DNA of 64,000 nt, from positions 69,149,001-69,213,000 of the forward strand of contig CM060834.1 in assembly GCA_030762175.1 (NCBI GenBank), given 5' to 3'. The notes beneath the pieces are model-generated. The model saw only the letters and a list, made by a program, of their open reading frames with translations. It did no database searches and had not been told where the DNA came from. The translations under genes were made by a program, and so were the position numbers. This document shows positions 23,014-34,339 of this stretch, one piece after another. Each line of letters begins with the position of its first letter. The first letter of the stretch is position 1. This DNA is from Metallyticus violacea. Its lineage: Eukaryota; Arthropoda; Insecta; Mantodea; Metallyticidae.

Positions 23014-23304
23014 TTTTGTTTATTTATGGACGCTCTGTAACATCTGAGCTCATCGGCTCATCAGTGTCCCATTCAATTCAGGACATGAAACGACCCATAC
23101 ATTTTGCTCAGAGGCCTCTTCTTTCAGGCTTGAGGTTCTTTTACGTGCCGTAAATCTACATGGGACCCACGGCCTTACTTCCCTTCCAAAGGAAGCCATA
23201 ATTATGATTTTTACGCCCCCAAAAATTTATCGATCGACCGGGATTGAGGCTGCGATCTTGGGTCTACGAGGCAAGTAAGGTTAATACTAGCCTACCAGAA
23301 CCAC
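23014..23304 (-). mobile_element. SINE A copy nested in DNA transposon
   Basis: Near-full-length minus-strand copy, from the tail TTTGTTTATTTATGGACGC to a head decayed at box A. Its position inside the long-TIR element shows it is younger than that element. The body has an extra CATCGGCT duplication near 23,045. Confidence 0.88.
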
Positions 23305-23861
23305 CGCATTTCACTCAAGAAAACATTAGATATGGAAATGATAAATGCATAACTTCTTTCATTTAATAGTGTTACAGTGCAATTGTTTTACTAAACCACT
23401 TAACCTCTTCAATAATATAATCAAATAAACCATTAACTGCTAACTTACATTCTCCGTAGATCAACAGCATTTCTGTTTTCCCTTCTTGTACGAAAAATTG
23501 TAGTCACAATAGCTCAGTGTAGTAATAACTTGCTCTAATGAATGACTACGGTAAACTGGTGTGTAAGCTAAAGCAATGACAATTTGAGAGGTGAGGGAGA
23601 TAGTTTACCTATCCCCACCTCTTTCTTAGGGCGCCTGTGTTTACATGAATCGGAAGTCGTAATGCAAAACCAGAACTGTACTACAGCACTATTTTGTGTA
23701 AGTAATTTGTACAACCAATACATGAACATTTCGGTTTCTTCAATAACTGTGCATTCATCGTTTGCATATCTACTGTTTTCTTGACTAAAATGTACAGTGG
23801 GATACTTTTTTGAATAGTTCATGGAGAAGATAAGTGTATTGTTGAATAATAATAATTACTG

Positions 23862-23920
23862 CCTCAAGAAGAACAAGAAGAACAAGAAGAACAAGAACAA
23901 GAATAAGAAGAACAAGAACA
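23862..23920. repeat. AAGAAC-rich simple repeat
   Basis: Irregular repeats of AAGAAC/AAGAAG inside the DNA transposon. The frame across it gives only Lys/Asn runs. Confidence 0.85.
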
Positions 23921-24189
23921 AGGAAGTTCCTTACCGTATCTCCTACATACAAAGAAACGTATACCTTAGCGTGAAATCTCTCATGATGTTAAAAAAAGTT
24001 TGTTTGAAACAAAATTTCATTTGATGCATCAGAAAAAAGTTATTTTGGGTGAGCAAAATGATGGAACCTTCTGTATACTATGCCATCGCTAGTAATGTAC
24101 TCGACCGGCCACCAACCGAACAAATCCCAGCGTTATCAATCCGCTGGCAGATGACTGTATGGGATGCATGGTAAATGTGTAATACCAGT

Positions 24190-24660
24190 ATTTAATGCTT
24201 GCGACATCTTCCGATCCTAAGAAATCATGCATTTCAATTTTCTTCCTCCAACTCTCTCACTTTTGTTTTTGCAATATTAATTCTTCTTTTCCTCTCACAA
24301 TCATTTCAATACATGTTTAGGCAATGTTTCCTTCTTCCATTTGTTGGGCATGCTCATATCATCCAAGCTATTTTGTTTTTATTTAACTCAAGATCTCTTT
24401 AATCTTTCTTTGTGATGATTGGTTTCTTATTTTGTCTTTTTGGCAGATGCTTAAAAACTCTTCAGTCGCCAAACGTTATATTCCATTCCATGGTTACTTT
24501 GTTGATATTACAAATATTTCTCTGTGTGTTTTTAATTATACTATTATCCAAAAGTGCCCTACTTTCTATTGCATCTTTTTCATCATTATTCATATTATTT
24601 ACCTTCATTTTGAATCGGTATTTTTATTTATTTTCTCCGAATAAGTTACCAAAGCTTTAA
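24190..24660 (-). pseudogene. Possible LINE 3'-end coding relic
   Basis: Read on the minus strand, the stretch around 24,280-24,370 gives fragments resembling the C-terminal W-x-GH-x-R-M ... LPKHVLK ... basic tail seen in RTE- and Outcast-like LINEs, and resembling 47.45-47.6 kb. It is heavily decayed and lacks RT motifs. An alternative is chance similarity in AT-rich sequence. Confidence 0.35.
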
Positions 24661-24864
24661 GTTTTCCCACCTTCTGAAATTAAATGCTACCTATATTTTC
24701 TAATTAATATACATATCTTGGTCTTCGTTGCATCTACTGAGAGATCTCAATCTAGGGCATTTCTAGTTATATTTGTTTTGCATTATTACATATTCTAACC
24801 AGCGAACTAAAACACGTACATCCTACGATAGTTTAATGTGCGCGATATCGTTCAAAACATTACT

Positions 24865-25132
24865 ACTGGTCGTCTAGTGGTAACCATACTTGCCTCGTAG
24901 ATCCAAGAACGCGGGGTTTAATCCCGGCCAGGGTGGATGGAATTTTTGGTCATAAAAATTCTAGGTATGTCTTTCTTCGGAAGGGAAGTAAAGTCGTGGG
25001 TTCCGTGTCGTACATTTACGCCACGTAGAAGAATCTCAAGTCTGAAAGAAGAAGCCTCTGAGCAAGATTTATCGGCCATTTCATGCCCTAAATTGAATGG
25101 GTCGCTGAGATGTTAAAGAGCGTCCATAAATA
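24865..25132 (+). mobile_element. SINE A copy, plus strand
   Basis: Near-complete copy: box A as GTCTAGTGGTAACCATAC, box B decayed to GGGTTTAATCCCGG, the body block TCGGAAGGGAAGTAAAG, and the 3' end GAGCGTCCATAAATAA. Confidence 0.92.
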
Positions 25133-25312
25133 ATGCAAGTCAACAAATCTTTCAGAACAACTGGGTGGGTCAAGTCACAACTTTCACCAGAATTCCAATT
25201 ATTTTATCATATTATATGCGTTTAATGAATGGGCTTTTTTCAAGATATTAAATAAATAATTTAATAAATTAATGCATAATTATTTATTCATCTCTTTCTT
25301 CCTAAAATAAAA

Positions 25313-25545
25313 GACTGGCACGGGTGGCCGAGGTCATTAGGGAGGTGAGAGAGAGGTTTGGGGTTCGAATCCCACTAGGACCATTTCCTGACTGAGGTTT
25401 TTTCCAGGTTTTCCTCCTTAAAAACCCTTTCCCAATATATCATTTCATCTCATATATTATCAGTGTCCACCGCCTGTGACGCCTAGTAGTAAAAACGGGC
25501 GTTAAACACCATTCAATAAATAAATAAACAAATAAATAAACAAAA
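25313..25545 (+). mobile_element. SINE B copy 2
   Basis: The best-preserved SINE B promoter: GGTGGCCGAGGTCATTAGG (box A region) and GGGGTTCGAATCCC (perfect box B). The body is shorter than copy 1 because part of the central block is missing after CAGGTTTTCCTCC. It ends GGGCGTTAAACACC and an (AAATA)n tail. Confidence 0.88.
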
Positions 25546-25682
25546 GATTACCTCTAATTTCGATAACACTCTTTGTTTGCTTCTTCTACTTTAGAATAAA
25601 TACAGATATAAGAGAAAAGAAGATAAAGAAGGACGGTGATACGGCATATTGAAAAACTCTTGAATAAAAACTGCATCTTTTA

Positions 25683-26702
25683 CAGGGCGTTCTGATTAAA
25701 ACATTAATAAAAGAAATGGCTTTAACTGTTAAATTTAAAGTTTATTTAATTGAAATTTAACATTTTCTGATACAATAAGAGTTGTAATTGTAATATTCGA
25801 TAGATTTCAATATGACTACAACTTTTAGCAAGCGATGTCAGGCCTGTTGTCAATCTCTATACAGATATTCCTCAACATATCGTGACACTTCAAATCACCG
25901 AGGTTAGCCATTGGTATTCTATAAACTAGATCCTTCATGAGTCCCCAAAAAGAAAAAGTCCAAGGTTGTTAGATCTGGTAACCTTGGCGACTAAGCTATG
26001 GCCCCAATCCTGTGCCAATCTACAGTCTTGGAAAGATGTCATTAAAGATTAAGAATACTGTGCAAAGTGAGGAGGAGCGTCAACTTGTTGATAAATGGCT
26101 TCAGCAGGAAGCTGTGGCACAACACAGAACTCAAGCATGCCACTGTAGGTTCAGCAAAAGAAGAGGAGACCTATCACATGATATTTCGTTAAGGCGCGAA
26201 TCACGTTAATGTTCAAACACATCACGCGGATTCTTGCTTCCCCGGATTCTGAAATTATTGTGTCTGTTGACTTTTCCTAATATGTGGAAAGTTGACTCGT
26301 CAGAGAAGCACACAGGATCTAAGTAAGAATCGTGTTTATCAGAAAGCTTTATCTTAAAATGCTTACCAGCTTACTGCAACAATCTTCCTGCTTTTTGCAC
26401 TTTGTATCTCAGGCCATATTCTCTTAAGTCAGGAATGGAAGTATGTCTTTCTCGACGAAATCGCCGTTGCAGACTGTATTTCTGCTAACCAAAGAACAAA
26501 CGGAATTTTTTGCTCGATCATCAACTTTGATTTTAGTTTTACAGAATTAACAGTTTGTTTTATTTATTTATTTCTCAATCTCCATGACAAATGTTACATA
26601 AACTGCAAGATCTGCATTACCTAGGTACATTTATTTCTCTTTGTAGTATATATTTGAAGTTATAGCCATTTCTTTTATTGGTGTTTTAAGTGGGACATCC
26701 TG
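25683..26702 (-). mobile_element. Decayed mariner-type transposon with both TIRs
   Basis: Ends of about 44 bp are inverted copies: AATAAAAGAAATGGCTTTAA (about 25,708-25,727) against TATAGCCATTTCTTTTATT (about 26,661-26,679), each closed by a CAGGRYGTYC-type terminus. On the minus strand the interior gives SDESTFHILGKVNRHN (about 26,270-26,320) and LDFFLWGLMKDLVYRTPM (about 25,900-25,960). Both are diagnostic of an insect mariner/Tc3-like transposase family. At 1.02 kb it is shorter than an intact element and full of stops. TA flanks the left end and the decayed CA the right. Confidence 0.82.
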
Positions 26703-28555
26703 CATTTTTTTTTTCCTTTCTTCATTAACTCTAAATACATTTTTTATTCTATCATTGAACTGAACACGGATTTGCTTGCTGTTTATTCCGCAAGTATTGG
26801 TATACGTTCATGCGAAGTTTATACAAAGGAGAGAAACATAAATATAGAAATAAACACCGCATATGACATGATTAAAACAAGCAAACTTGACAATTTGTAT
26901 CTGTTAGTAATCCACAGGCCCAATATTTGTCAATTTCTCTATCGCCTGAGCCGATGGCAACTATGGCGTTGATGAACAGTAACTGGCATAAATACAAACA
27001 AGGAGGAACGTTGAGGTACTTATCAATAAGCTAAAAACAAGAGAAAGAGAGGTACAAAATAAACTCTATTGTTGCATGTACTTTATAGACATATATAGAA
27101 ATCTGAATTATTATAATAATCGCTAAGAATTTAGCTTTTAGAAATCAAGAAAACCCTTCCGTGCACATTTCCCCTCCATTCTTGTTAATCCTCCAACGGA
27201 ATGAAAATTCAAGACTTCCTTTTGGGAACCAGCTGTTTTCATATAATCTAATTTTACAATTTAAGGAGCGAACACTTACTTTTGAAACATCTGTACACTC
27301 CCACAAGCGATTAGATAATTAGTGTTAGACAAGAAAAGCACTGGCGATGAGTGACAGAACCTCACATTCTAAATTACCGTTTGTGTTTTTCTACTGGCGC
27401 CATACTGTCCCGAATATTAACATTTTGCCCTCCGTTCCCTAGAAGATAATTATGTTTTATTTTTATGTACGTATCGCTTTTGTTCTGTCAGACAATGCCG
27501 CCAGGTAGATCTAGTCTCTACCGTGCCCTCTACAACATAAACAATTCAACGCGAAACCTACAGCAGGAAATCTCCATCCATGCTTTCCTGGGATAAAACA
27601 GACAGCTTGTAGTTGGCAAATTGTTATATCACTTTGCACTTTTAGCTATGTATAAATTTCACACCATTATATCGCTCATTCCCCCATTTTCTCACAATTT
27701 TAGACATTTTACTTAGCACTGTTTACATTCAGAAATGCTGTTAATGTTAATAAACATCTGACTGATAACGTAAGTAATGAAATAAAGTGCAAATAAGAGA
27801 TGTTTTATTTTCTGTAAGCTGTACCCATCGCTTCTAATCAGAAATACGCTGCGATGGGATCAAAGCCCAGAGGTGCTCGTGTGAGTTTTGTTAAATACCA
27901 TGAAATGTCAGGAAAAAGTCATAGAGAAGAATTTGGAAACTCTTCAAATGATACATTTATTATCATTTACCTCTATCAAAAATTCTAAATCTTATGAAGT
28001 TTTACTTCTGTGTTCTTCGCTTCTCACCTTTTTATCCACACCCCACGACCACTTTTCTCTTCCTCGTGTTTTCTCTTCGCTCTGTATCGAGTTATACACT
28101 TATTTTGGCAATGTTCCATCTTCAATAGCTTTAATTTTATTCCAAATGCTTTCTTCTGTATTTGATTTTTTGCTGTCATTTAGAAGTAATTGTACTTGTT
28201 TAGATGCAGTATAGGCTGTTTATTTAAAGTTTGACTTTAGCTTCCATGAGCCAAAATAAATTGTACTTTTCTACTTCTCATTAGCATTTCTCTATATTTA
28301 TAAAAATACTAGTCATTTATTTAGTTATTTCTTGTAAGTAGCATTCAGAACTATACATTAATCGGAGAAAAACCTTTCAATATATTCCTATTTATTGGGT
28401 TGTTTCTGTGAAATTCCTTAAAATTAATTTTGTTAATGTTAAAATATATTAAATGAATACATAAACAAAGTTCGACACACATATATTCCTGATACTGGTA
28501 CTCAAGTACTCAAATTTACAACCAGTAAAAGCTATTAGCTTCACTAATTTAACTA
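26703..28555. other. AT-rich intergenic sequence
   Basis: No gene recognised. An open stretch on the plus strand at 27,888-28,214 is probably spurious. Read on the minus strand, the same region is Lys/Glu-rich with stops and could be remnant LINE coding sequence, which I cannot support further. Confidence 0.4.
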
Positions 28556-28559
28556 ATGT

Positions 28560-29285
28560 CTGACACATACTTTTGTTTCAGTGTGAAGATTATGCTTGTT
28601 TAGTTAAATACAGTTCTTCAACATTTGGTTTCAATTCATTCAATTTTAATCTTAAATCGGGATCAACATTGAACTTATTTCTGTACTTTGTTTTATATAA
28701 ATTAGAAAAGAAAATCCACGTTTACAAAGGTAAGTAGTCACAAACGCAAACAACTTTTTTTTACTGAGATCATTGCTTATTAGTTTTTTCTTACCAGTCA
28801 GAAGTCTGTTAAAACCATCTTCTCGATCATTTGCCTAGACTTCCGTCTCATGATGACTCGATCAAATTGTCTTTCTCGGAAGGAGTTAAGGTTTCTGGTA
28901 AGGTGTCAGCAATAGTAAATGGATCTCTTATCCAAAATTCTGAATCTAGGTTTTCAGGGGATCTGAGATCGGACTCCCCAGGTGCTCCTTAATATTCACT
29001 TCCAGTTCACAATGGAAAGGAAGATGTGTTTAACAATGTTAAGCTTAGTTTTTTCTTAAGAACCTCAATTTCATTCTGTACCAAGAATATAGACGTGCAC
29101 CCTGCAAGCTCTTGTTCAGCTAGTTGAGGCGGCAAAATAAATCTGTAAGACAATCAGAAAAGCCACAGCTAACAGTGAAACAATTGATGAGTCTCAGAGA
29201 AAAATGCACTTCTGAACGAAGTTCAAATAGATGGCTTAATACATTTCCCTTCGACAGTCGCCTAACGTAAAAGAGAATTATGTTC
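28560..29285 (-). pseudogene. hAT transposase relic (ZBED5/SCAND3-like)
   Basis: The minus strand gives, in order, RLSKGNVLSHLFELRSEV (about 29,210-29,265), LNKSLQGA, FWIRDPFTIADTLPETLTP (about 28,890-28,950), EKDNLIESS and, near 28,610-28,710, YKTKYRNKFNVDPDLRLKL followed by ELKPNVEELY. These are the recognisable C-terminal half and dimerisation region of hAT proteins related to domesticated ZBED5 and SCAND3. Several frameshifts and stops show it is dead. The DNA-binding half is absent. Confidence 0.82.
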
Positions 29286-30200
29286 AGCAACCTATTTCAT
29301 TACAAAAGAGAGAGAGAGAGAGAGGAAAATAATCGTGAATTCATAGCTCTGAGCTTAATGAATTTGACAACTTTCACTCTTTTATTTAAAATTGTCTTCT
29401 CAATCTGACACAAACCAGTATATATAAATCTGAATATTTAACAAACAAAATCTCGCATTCAGCAACAATAATATAACTGCACTGCTTTCTTAATTGTAAA
29501 TGCGTCTCGCTACTAAACAAACTACAAAGTGATTACATTGTTGTTCACTTACGCTTTATGATTGTCATAGGATTAAAATATAAATTTTGTATTACTTTTG
29601 TACAGTATCACGCAAAGTTTCATGATAACTTAAATCATAATCTATTATTTCCGTTTAGTTATAGTAAATCAAATATCAATTTTTATTTATTTATTTTTTT
29701 TTTGTTAAATATTACCATACCACCAATGGTACGCGTACCATTCATTGAGAATCCTTGTATTAAATAATTGAACTTGCAATTTTCTTTTCATTCCGTGAAA
29801 ATTGGATATAAAATTGATTTTATACCATCACTAAGAATAGTCACTAATATATTCTGCATTCAAAAGTTAGGGGGGAGGAAGTACTCTTGGTTTTTAATAT
29901 GATAATTTCCAACTATGCTCTCCGATATTTTTGGCTTCGGGCTACACAAAAAGTGAGAAAATACATTTGGTTTTCTAAAGCGAAAGTAATTGCAGCTGCA
30001 GCGATCATATCTTTGAGCAAGCGCTGCCATCTCTCAGTGAAGACTGTGCACTGTACCACAGTTATAACAGCGCCATCTAACGAGAGAACTGCGAATTCCC
30101 CCTTTAACCTTTCGCAAGTCACAAAGCGATAAAACATCTGTTTGCTGTTTATAGTGTTTCGCAACTGCGTGAAACGGATACTATTACTGAAAGTGCATTA
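29286..30200. other. AT-rich intergenic sequence
   Basis: A (GA)n run at about 29,308-29,322 is the only clear feature. Overlapping open stretches on both strands at 29,887-30,164 have no recognisable domain. Confidence 0.5.
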
Positions 30201-30202
30201 GA

Positions 30203-30348
30203 CGTAAACTCAAGATCGCGGGTTCGAACCCGGCCAGGACCGATGGATTTTATAAGAGACCTCTGAGCAAAATTTGTCGGCCGTTTCACGCCCTGAGTTG
30301 AATTGGACGCTGATGACCTGAGATGTTAAAGAGCGTCCATAAATAAAA
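30203..30348 (+). mobile_element. SINE A copy, internally deleted
   Basis: Retains an intact box B (GGGTTCGAACCCGGCC) and the 3' portion ending GAGCGTCCATAAATAAA. The central block from the GGATTTT region to AGAGGCCTC is deleted, and the box A half of the head is missing. Confidence 0.9.
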
Positions 30349-30539
30349 TCAATGATGGTGTCCGTCTACTGAAATAACATGTTATTTATGAAACTCGTCT
30401 GCTGAATGCTAATTCTGCCTCTGCAACTAAAGTGGATAAAATGCATTATGCCTTCTTGCTGCCTTTTAACAAGTGCTTGTGTGCGCGTGCAGCAATAGGG
30501 TGCTCTTCGTTAATATTATCTGGCCATAGTACCTTAACT

Positions 30540-30965
30540 CTATCATTAATATATCATGCAACGGTTAAATTCTTTGTTTCTTCCAATAGTTTATAGTAAA
30601 TCAAAGAGAACCTGTCGGCAACTTCAGATTCCAGCGTGTCACAATTAGGTTCGCGATGAAACGGCCTAAAGTATCTATTGTTATATGCTGATACATCATT
30701 AGAGCATGTTTGCTGCACGTTGCCAAACACATATCTTTAAAAACTTCCAGGCGATGTAAGTAATACCTGTTTCTTTGAAGAAATTCCTAAAGTATTTCTA
30801 ATATGCAGATTGCTTTGTAAATGCTCTTCAAGTTGGGATTTTGTCGTAGGTCTGGTGCATTTGTCACAGCTCCGGTAGCACACCATTTTGCCATCTGTTG
30901 TGAAAGCACTGTCAATACAGATCAGCTTGAACGATAATAAGGACGCGACCGCGTCATCATCAACA
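30540..30965 (-). pseudogene. Candidate hAT / BED zinc-finger relic
   Basis: Minus-strand translation around 30,790-30,930 gives FTTDGKMVCYRSCDKC, then SQLEEHLQSNLHIRN, with the Cys-Cys / His-His spacing of a BED-type finger like those of CGGBP1-like hAT proteins. Continuation downstream is open but unrecognised. Only the finger supports the call. Confidence 0.5.
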
Positions 30966-31499
30966 ATTGACTGTTACGAATTGGTATGCGTTTTGAAAAC
31001 GAGAAAGGAAAATGTTTGAAGTGAGTCAGTCATTGATGGCAACAAAGAACTCCTATCACTCCGCTATATACCAACAATGAGCAACATAGCAATGTTAAAA
31101 CGTGTAAAATTATGTTATATGGTGTAACATATGTAAAATTACACCAAATAATTAAAATATGTCAAATAAATCTAAGGGAAACTGTCTTACTTGTCTGTTT
31201 CTAAACCTCTGCCTTTTCTTTGTGCATAAATTCATACCATTAAAATATATAAGTAAGAGCTCTAGCTATACTTCAGTAACGCCTGGTATATATGCAATCT
31301 TCTAACCACAAACGCCCATGCCCGCTAGAACATTGAAACCTTTGGCAAATTTGTTTTAGCAACACGCACGAAAGGCAATAAATGCTGTGACGATTTTTGT
31401 ATTTATGCATTTTTATGCATTTTTCCAGTCAAGCATAAGCTGAGATTCTATAGTACTTTTTATGATTCTCTGTGTGTAGTGTGTAACGATTTTACGATC

Positions 31500-32617
31500 G
31501 AACAAGATTAGAACAGAGAGGTGCATCACATTTTGTGCAAATCTCGGGAAAAAATGCTACGGAAACCCTCGCTGATTAAGCAAGTATTTGGGGGACAAAG
31601 CATGAGCCGTATAAGTGTGTTTGAGTGACCTGCTCGGTTCAGGGCCGGCCGAACAGCTATTGAAGACGATGCTCACACCGGTAGGTCCGTCAGCTGCACA
31701 GCGCCTGACATTATCGCCAAAGTTTAACACTTTGTGAGGATCCACGTCGAACCATCGAAGACCTTGTTCATGAAGTGGGAATTGGTTATGGGATATGCCA
31801 ACGAATTTTAACTGAAGAATTGGGCATGCATCGTATCGCCGCAAAATTGTGCCAAGGATCCTGAATACTGATCAGAATCGCAGCGCATTGAAGTTTGCAA
31901 GGGGCTTCGTCAGGCCGTATCCGATAACCCAACCTTCTTGTCCAGGGTCATCACCGGCAACGAGAGCTGGATGTACGCTTATGACCCTGAGACAAAACAA
32001 CACTCCTCCCAGTGGAAGAGCCCGAACTCACCAAGACCAAAAAAAGCGAGACAAGTCAAGAGCAAAGTAAAGAGCATGCTCCTCGTTTTCTTTGATACGA
32101 TCAAGGGCATTGTGTACAAAGCATTCGTTCCACCAAATCAAACAGTGAATTCCACCTACTACTGTAACATTTTGCGACGGATCCGTGAAAATGTGCGGAG
32201 ACGACGGCCCGAAATTTGGCGACAAGGGAACTGGCTGTTGCATCACGATAATGCGCCTTGTCACACTTCCTTGTTCACCAGGAGCTTTTTGACGAAAAAC
32301 AGCATGACGGTTGTGTCCCGCCCACCGTACTCGCCTGATTTGGCACTCTGCGACTTCGCTTTATTCCCCAAACTGAATAAAGTTGAACGGACGTCGGTTC
32401 GACACAATTGAGAGGATTCAAGAAGAAACGCTGTCTGTGTTAAACACCCTAAAAAAACACGACTTCGAGGAGGCACTTGGAAAATGGCAGAATCGCTGGG
32501 ATCGGTGTATACATGTGGCAGGGAACTACTTCGAGGGTGACGGCAGTCATTAGTCTCAAAGTAAGTTTTTGACCAGATGGCAGCACCAATTCTGAATATT
32601 CTGGATACCACCTCGTA
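31500..32617 (+). pseudogene. mariner (irritans-like) transposase, inactivated
   Basis: The transposase reads almost end to end with a few frameshifts: GKNATETLADKQVFGG near 31,545, MSRISVFE, then the continuous block from 31,938 to 32,411. That block contains VITGNESW (the first catalytic Asp has become Asn, codon 31,959-31,961), LLHHDNAPCHT with the second Asp, and YSPDLALCDFALFPKLN with the third. The tail WQNRWDRCIHVAGNYFEGD follows in another frame. A 3' inverted repeat ends ATACCACCTCGTA at 32,617. I could not find the 5' repeat. A cut-and-paste transposase of the D,D34D class, dead here. Confidence 0.88.
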
Positions 32618-32742
32618 TTACAAGCAAAATGCAAAATATCCTACATACGAGTATGTAAAGCTACCGAGCGGAGTGGTTCAGGTGGTAACTGCTGCCTTAG
32701 CTTAAGACCTCCGCTGTTTTACCACTGCATTTACTAGGACAT

Positions 32743-32771
32743 ACTACTACTACTACTACTACTACTACTAC
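32743..32771. repeat. (ACT)n microsatellite
   Basis: About nine ACT units directly upstream of the nested SINE pair. Confidence 0.9.
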
Positions 32772-32776
32772 GCCGT

Positions 32777-33364
32777 TGTCCTGATGGTGTAGTTTTTTTT
32801 TTTTTTTTTGATTGATTTATTTATGAACGCTTTTTAACATCTCAGGTCATCAGCGTCCCATTCAACTCAGGGCGTGAAACGGCCGACAAATTTTGCTCAG
32901 AGACTTGAGGTTCTTTTTCGTGCCGCAAATGTACGACACGGGACCCACGGCTTTACTTCCCTTCCGAAGGAAGCCATACTTAAGATTTTTACGCCGGAAA
33001 AAATCCATCGGTCCTGGCCGGGATCGAACCCGCGATCTTGGGTTTAGGAGGCAAGTATGGTAACCACTACACCATCAGTCGGTCCTGGTGGTGTAGTAGT
33101 TACCATACTTACCTCCTAAACCCAAGATCGCGGGTTCGATCCCGGCCAGGACCGATGGATTTTTTCCGGCGTAAAAATCTTAAGTATGGCTTCCTTCGGA
33201 AGGGAAGTAAAGCCGTGGATCCCGTGTCGTACATTTACGGCACGATAAAGAACCTCAAGCCTGAAAGAAGAGGCCTCTGAACAAAATTCGTCGGCCGTTT
33301 CACGCCCTGAATTGAATGGGACGCTGATGACCGGAGATGTAAAAGAGCGTACGTAAATAAACCA
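32777..33364 (+). mobile_element. SINE A copy (host of a nested insertion)
   Basis: A plus-strand SINE A whose head is split. GTCCTGATGGTGTAG (32,778-32,792) is the first part. After the inserted copy, the head resumes as GTCCTGGTGGTGTAG (33,082-33,096) and runs through a perfect box B (GGGTTCGATCCCGG) to the tail near 33,364. The head still shows acceptor-stem pairing (GGTCCTGG with CCAGGACC). Confidence 0.9.
32793..33081 (-). mobile_element. SINE A copy inserted into another SINE A
   Basis: Minus-strand copy with a T-rich tail (32,793-32,809), a body lacking the GGCCTCTTCTTTCAGG block, and a complete head with intact boxes A and B. It is flanked by the 15-bp duplication GTCCTGRTGGTGTAG (14 of 15 identical), which is the box A region of the host copy. 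This explains the apparent large inverted repeat. Confidence 0.9.
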
Positions 33365-33379
33365 AATAAAAATACTATT

Positions 33380-33422
33380 ACTACTACCACCATTGCCATT
33401 ACTACTACCACCACCATTCCAT

Positions 33423-33476
<54 letters not shown>

Positions 33477-33516
33477 ATCACCATCACTACTACTACTACT
33501 ACTACTACATCACCAT

Positions 33517-33576
<60 letters not shown>

Positions 33577-33584
33577 ATCACCAT

Positions 33585-33632
<48 letters not shown>

Positions 33633-33636
33633 CACA

Positions 33637-33694
<58 letters not shown>
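33380..33694. repeat. Large (ACT)n tract with CATCACCATC spacers, then (AAT)n
   Basis: ACT runs are interrupted three times by the same ACATCACCATC spacer (near 33,475, 33,507 and 33,575). This suggests amplification of an ACT-plus-spacer block. From about 33,636 the tract becomes AAT. Open frames here encode Tyr/Leu/Asn runs only. Confidence 0.93.
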
Positions 33695-33696
<2 letters not shown>

Positions 33697-33774
33697 TCTC
33701 GTCCGTTAAGAATCAGAAATCTCAAGATTAAATGTTAAGTAGCGAATATGACCTACATTTACACAAATATCCTT

Positions 33775-33835
33775 AGTATACCAGTGGTTATAGTGCCGGG
33801 TTTCTTATAAAGGGGCCCCGAAGTTCGAATTCCGC
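33775..33835 (+). mobile_element. tRNA-like element head
   Basis: CCAGTGGTTATAGTGCCGGG resembles box A, and AAGTTCGAATTCCG resembles box B about 35 nt later. It probably marks another tRNA-derived SINE or a tRNA pseudogene. The acceptor stem does not close, and no second copy was found. Confidence 0.4.
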
Positions 33836-34339
33836 TTTTCCTACGGCTTTTAAACCTGCAATATAGGTAATTATATCATGTTTCTAGAATTTTCGAGAAA
33901 CATTGTCTTATTAGTCTGGAAGAATACGTTTGCAGAATATTCCCTTCCGTTGGTTTCTTACAATAGTTGCACAACAGTTGCACAACGAAGATGTACACAG
34001 ACGAAAAACACACAGCGACGGTAGCCTGGAGAAAACATTTTGCTGCAAAAACATTGTATCAGCAACGGTTTGCCCTCGCGTCTTGTCTTCCGGGGTACTA
34101 ATGTGCGACTGAAGACTCGCGGAACTAGTCCGTACACCAAGGATTAGGCCGATTGGTGATGGACGTCAAGAAGATGTATTCGCTTCCCCACTTGAGCATC
34201 AGTCGATTTAGGACTTTGCAATGCTTCCATTTATCTAATATTCCAAGTGCAGAAGCAGCACCCATACTAATTTCACTTGGTTCAAGCGTTAGTAGAAAAT
34301 GACTTTCAAACCAGAATTTTCTGTTGCAATGCGCTGTCT

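Larger units (their letters stand above)
22737..24073. mobile_element. Non-autonomous DNA transposon with ~140-bp terminal inverted repeats
   Basis: The left end (CAGGGTGTCCCATTTACC, 22,737 on) is matched in inverted orientation by the right end (TGATGGAACCTTCTG, to 24,073). Similarity continues inward about 140 bp, with matching blocks such as TTACCCAAAATA / TTTTGGGTGAGC and CGTTTCAAACAAA / TTTGTTTGAAACAAA. TA dinucleotides flank both ends, as in Tc1/mariner insertions. The interior holds no transposase frame. It contains a SINE A insertion (23,014-23,304) and an AAGAAC-rich repeat (about 23,862-23,920). Confidence 0.8.

Noticed and set aside
26012..26209. Small open frame on the plus strand
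   Set aside because: It is antisense to the minus-strand transposase relic inside the 25.7-26.7 kb transposon.
27888..28214. 108-codon open frame on the plus strand
   Set aside because: Hydrophobic, low-complexity residues from T-rich sequence. No start context, domain or splice evidence supports it.
33082..33160. Functional tRNA gene from the well-formed tRNA-like head
   Set aside because: It is the head of a dispersed SINE with a non-tRNA body. The anticodon arm does not form a normal 7-base loop.
32777..33364. A single large palindrome or inverted duplication event
   Set aside because: The 15-bp duplicated site at both borders of the minus copy is better explained by one SINE inserting into another.
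33393..33641. Open frame with Tyr, Thr, Leu and His runs
   Set aside because: Translation of the ACT microsatellite with CATCACCATC spacers.
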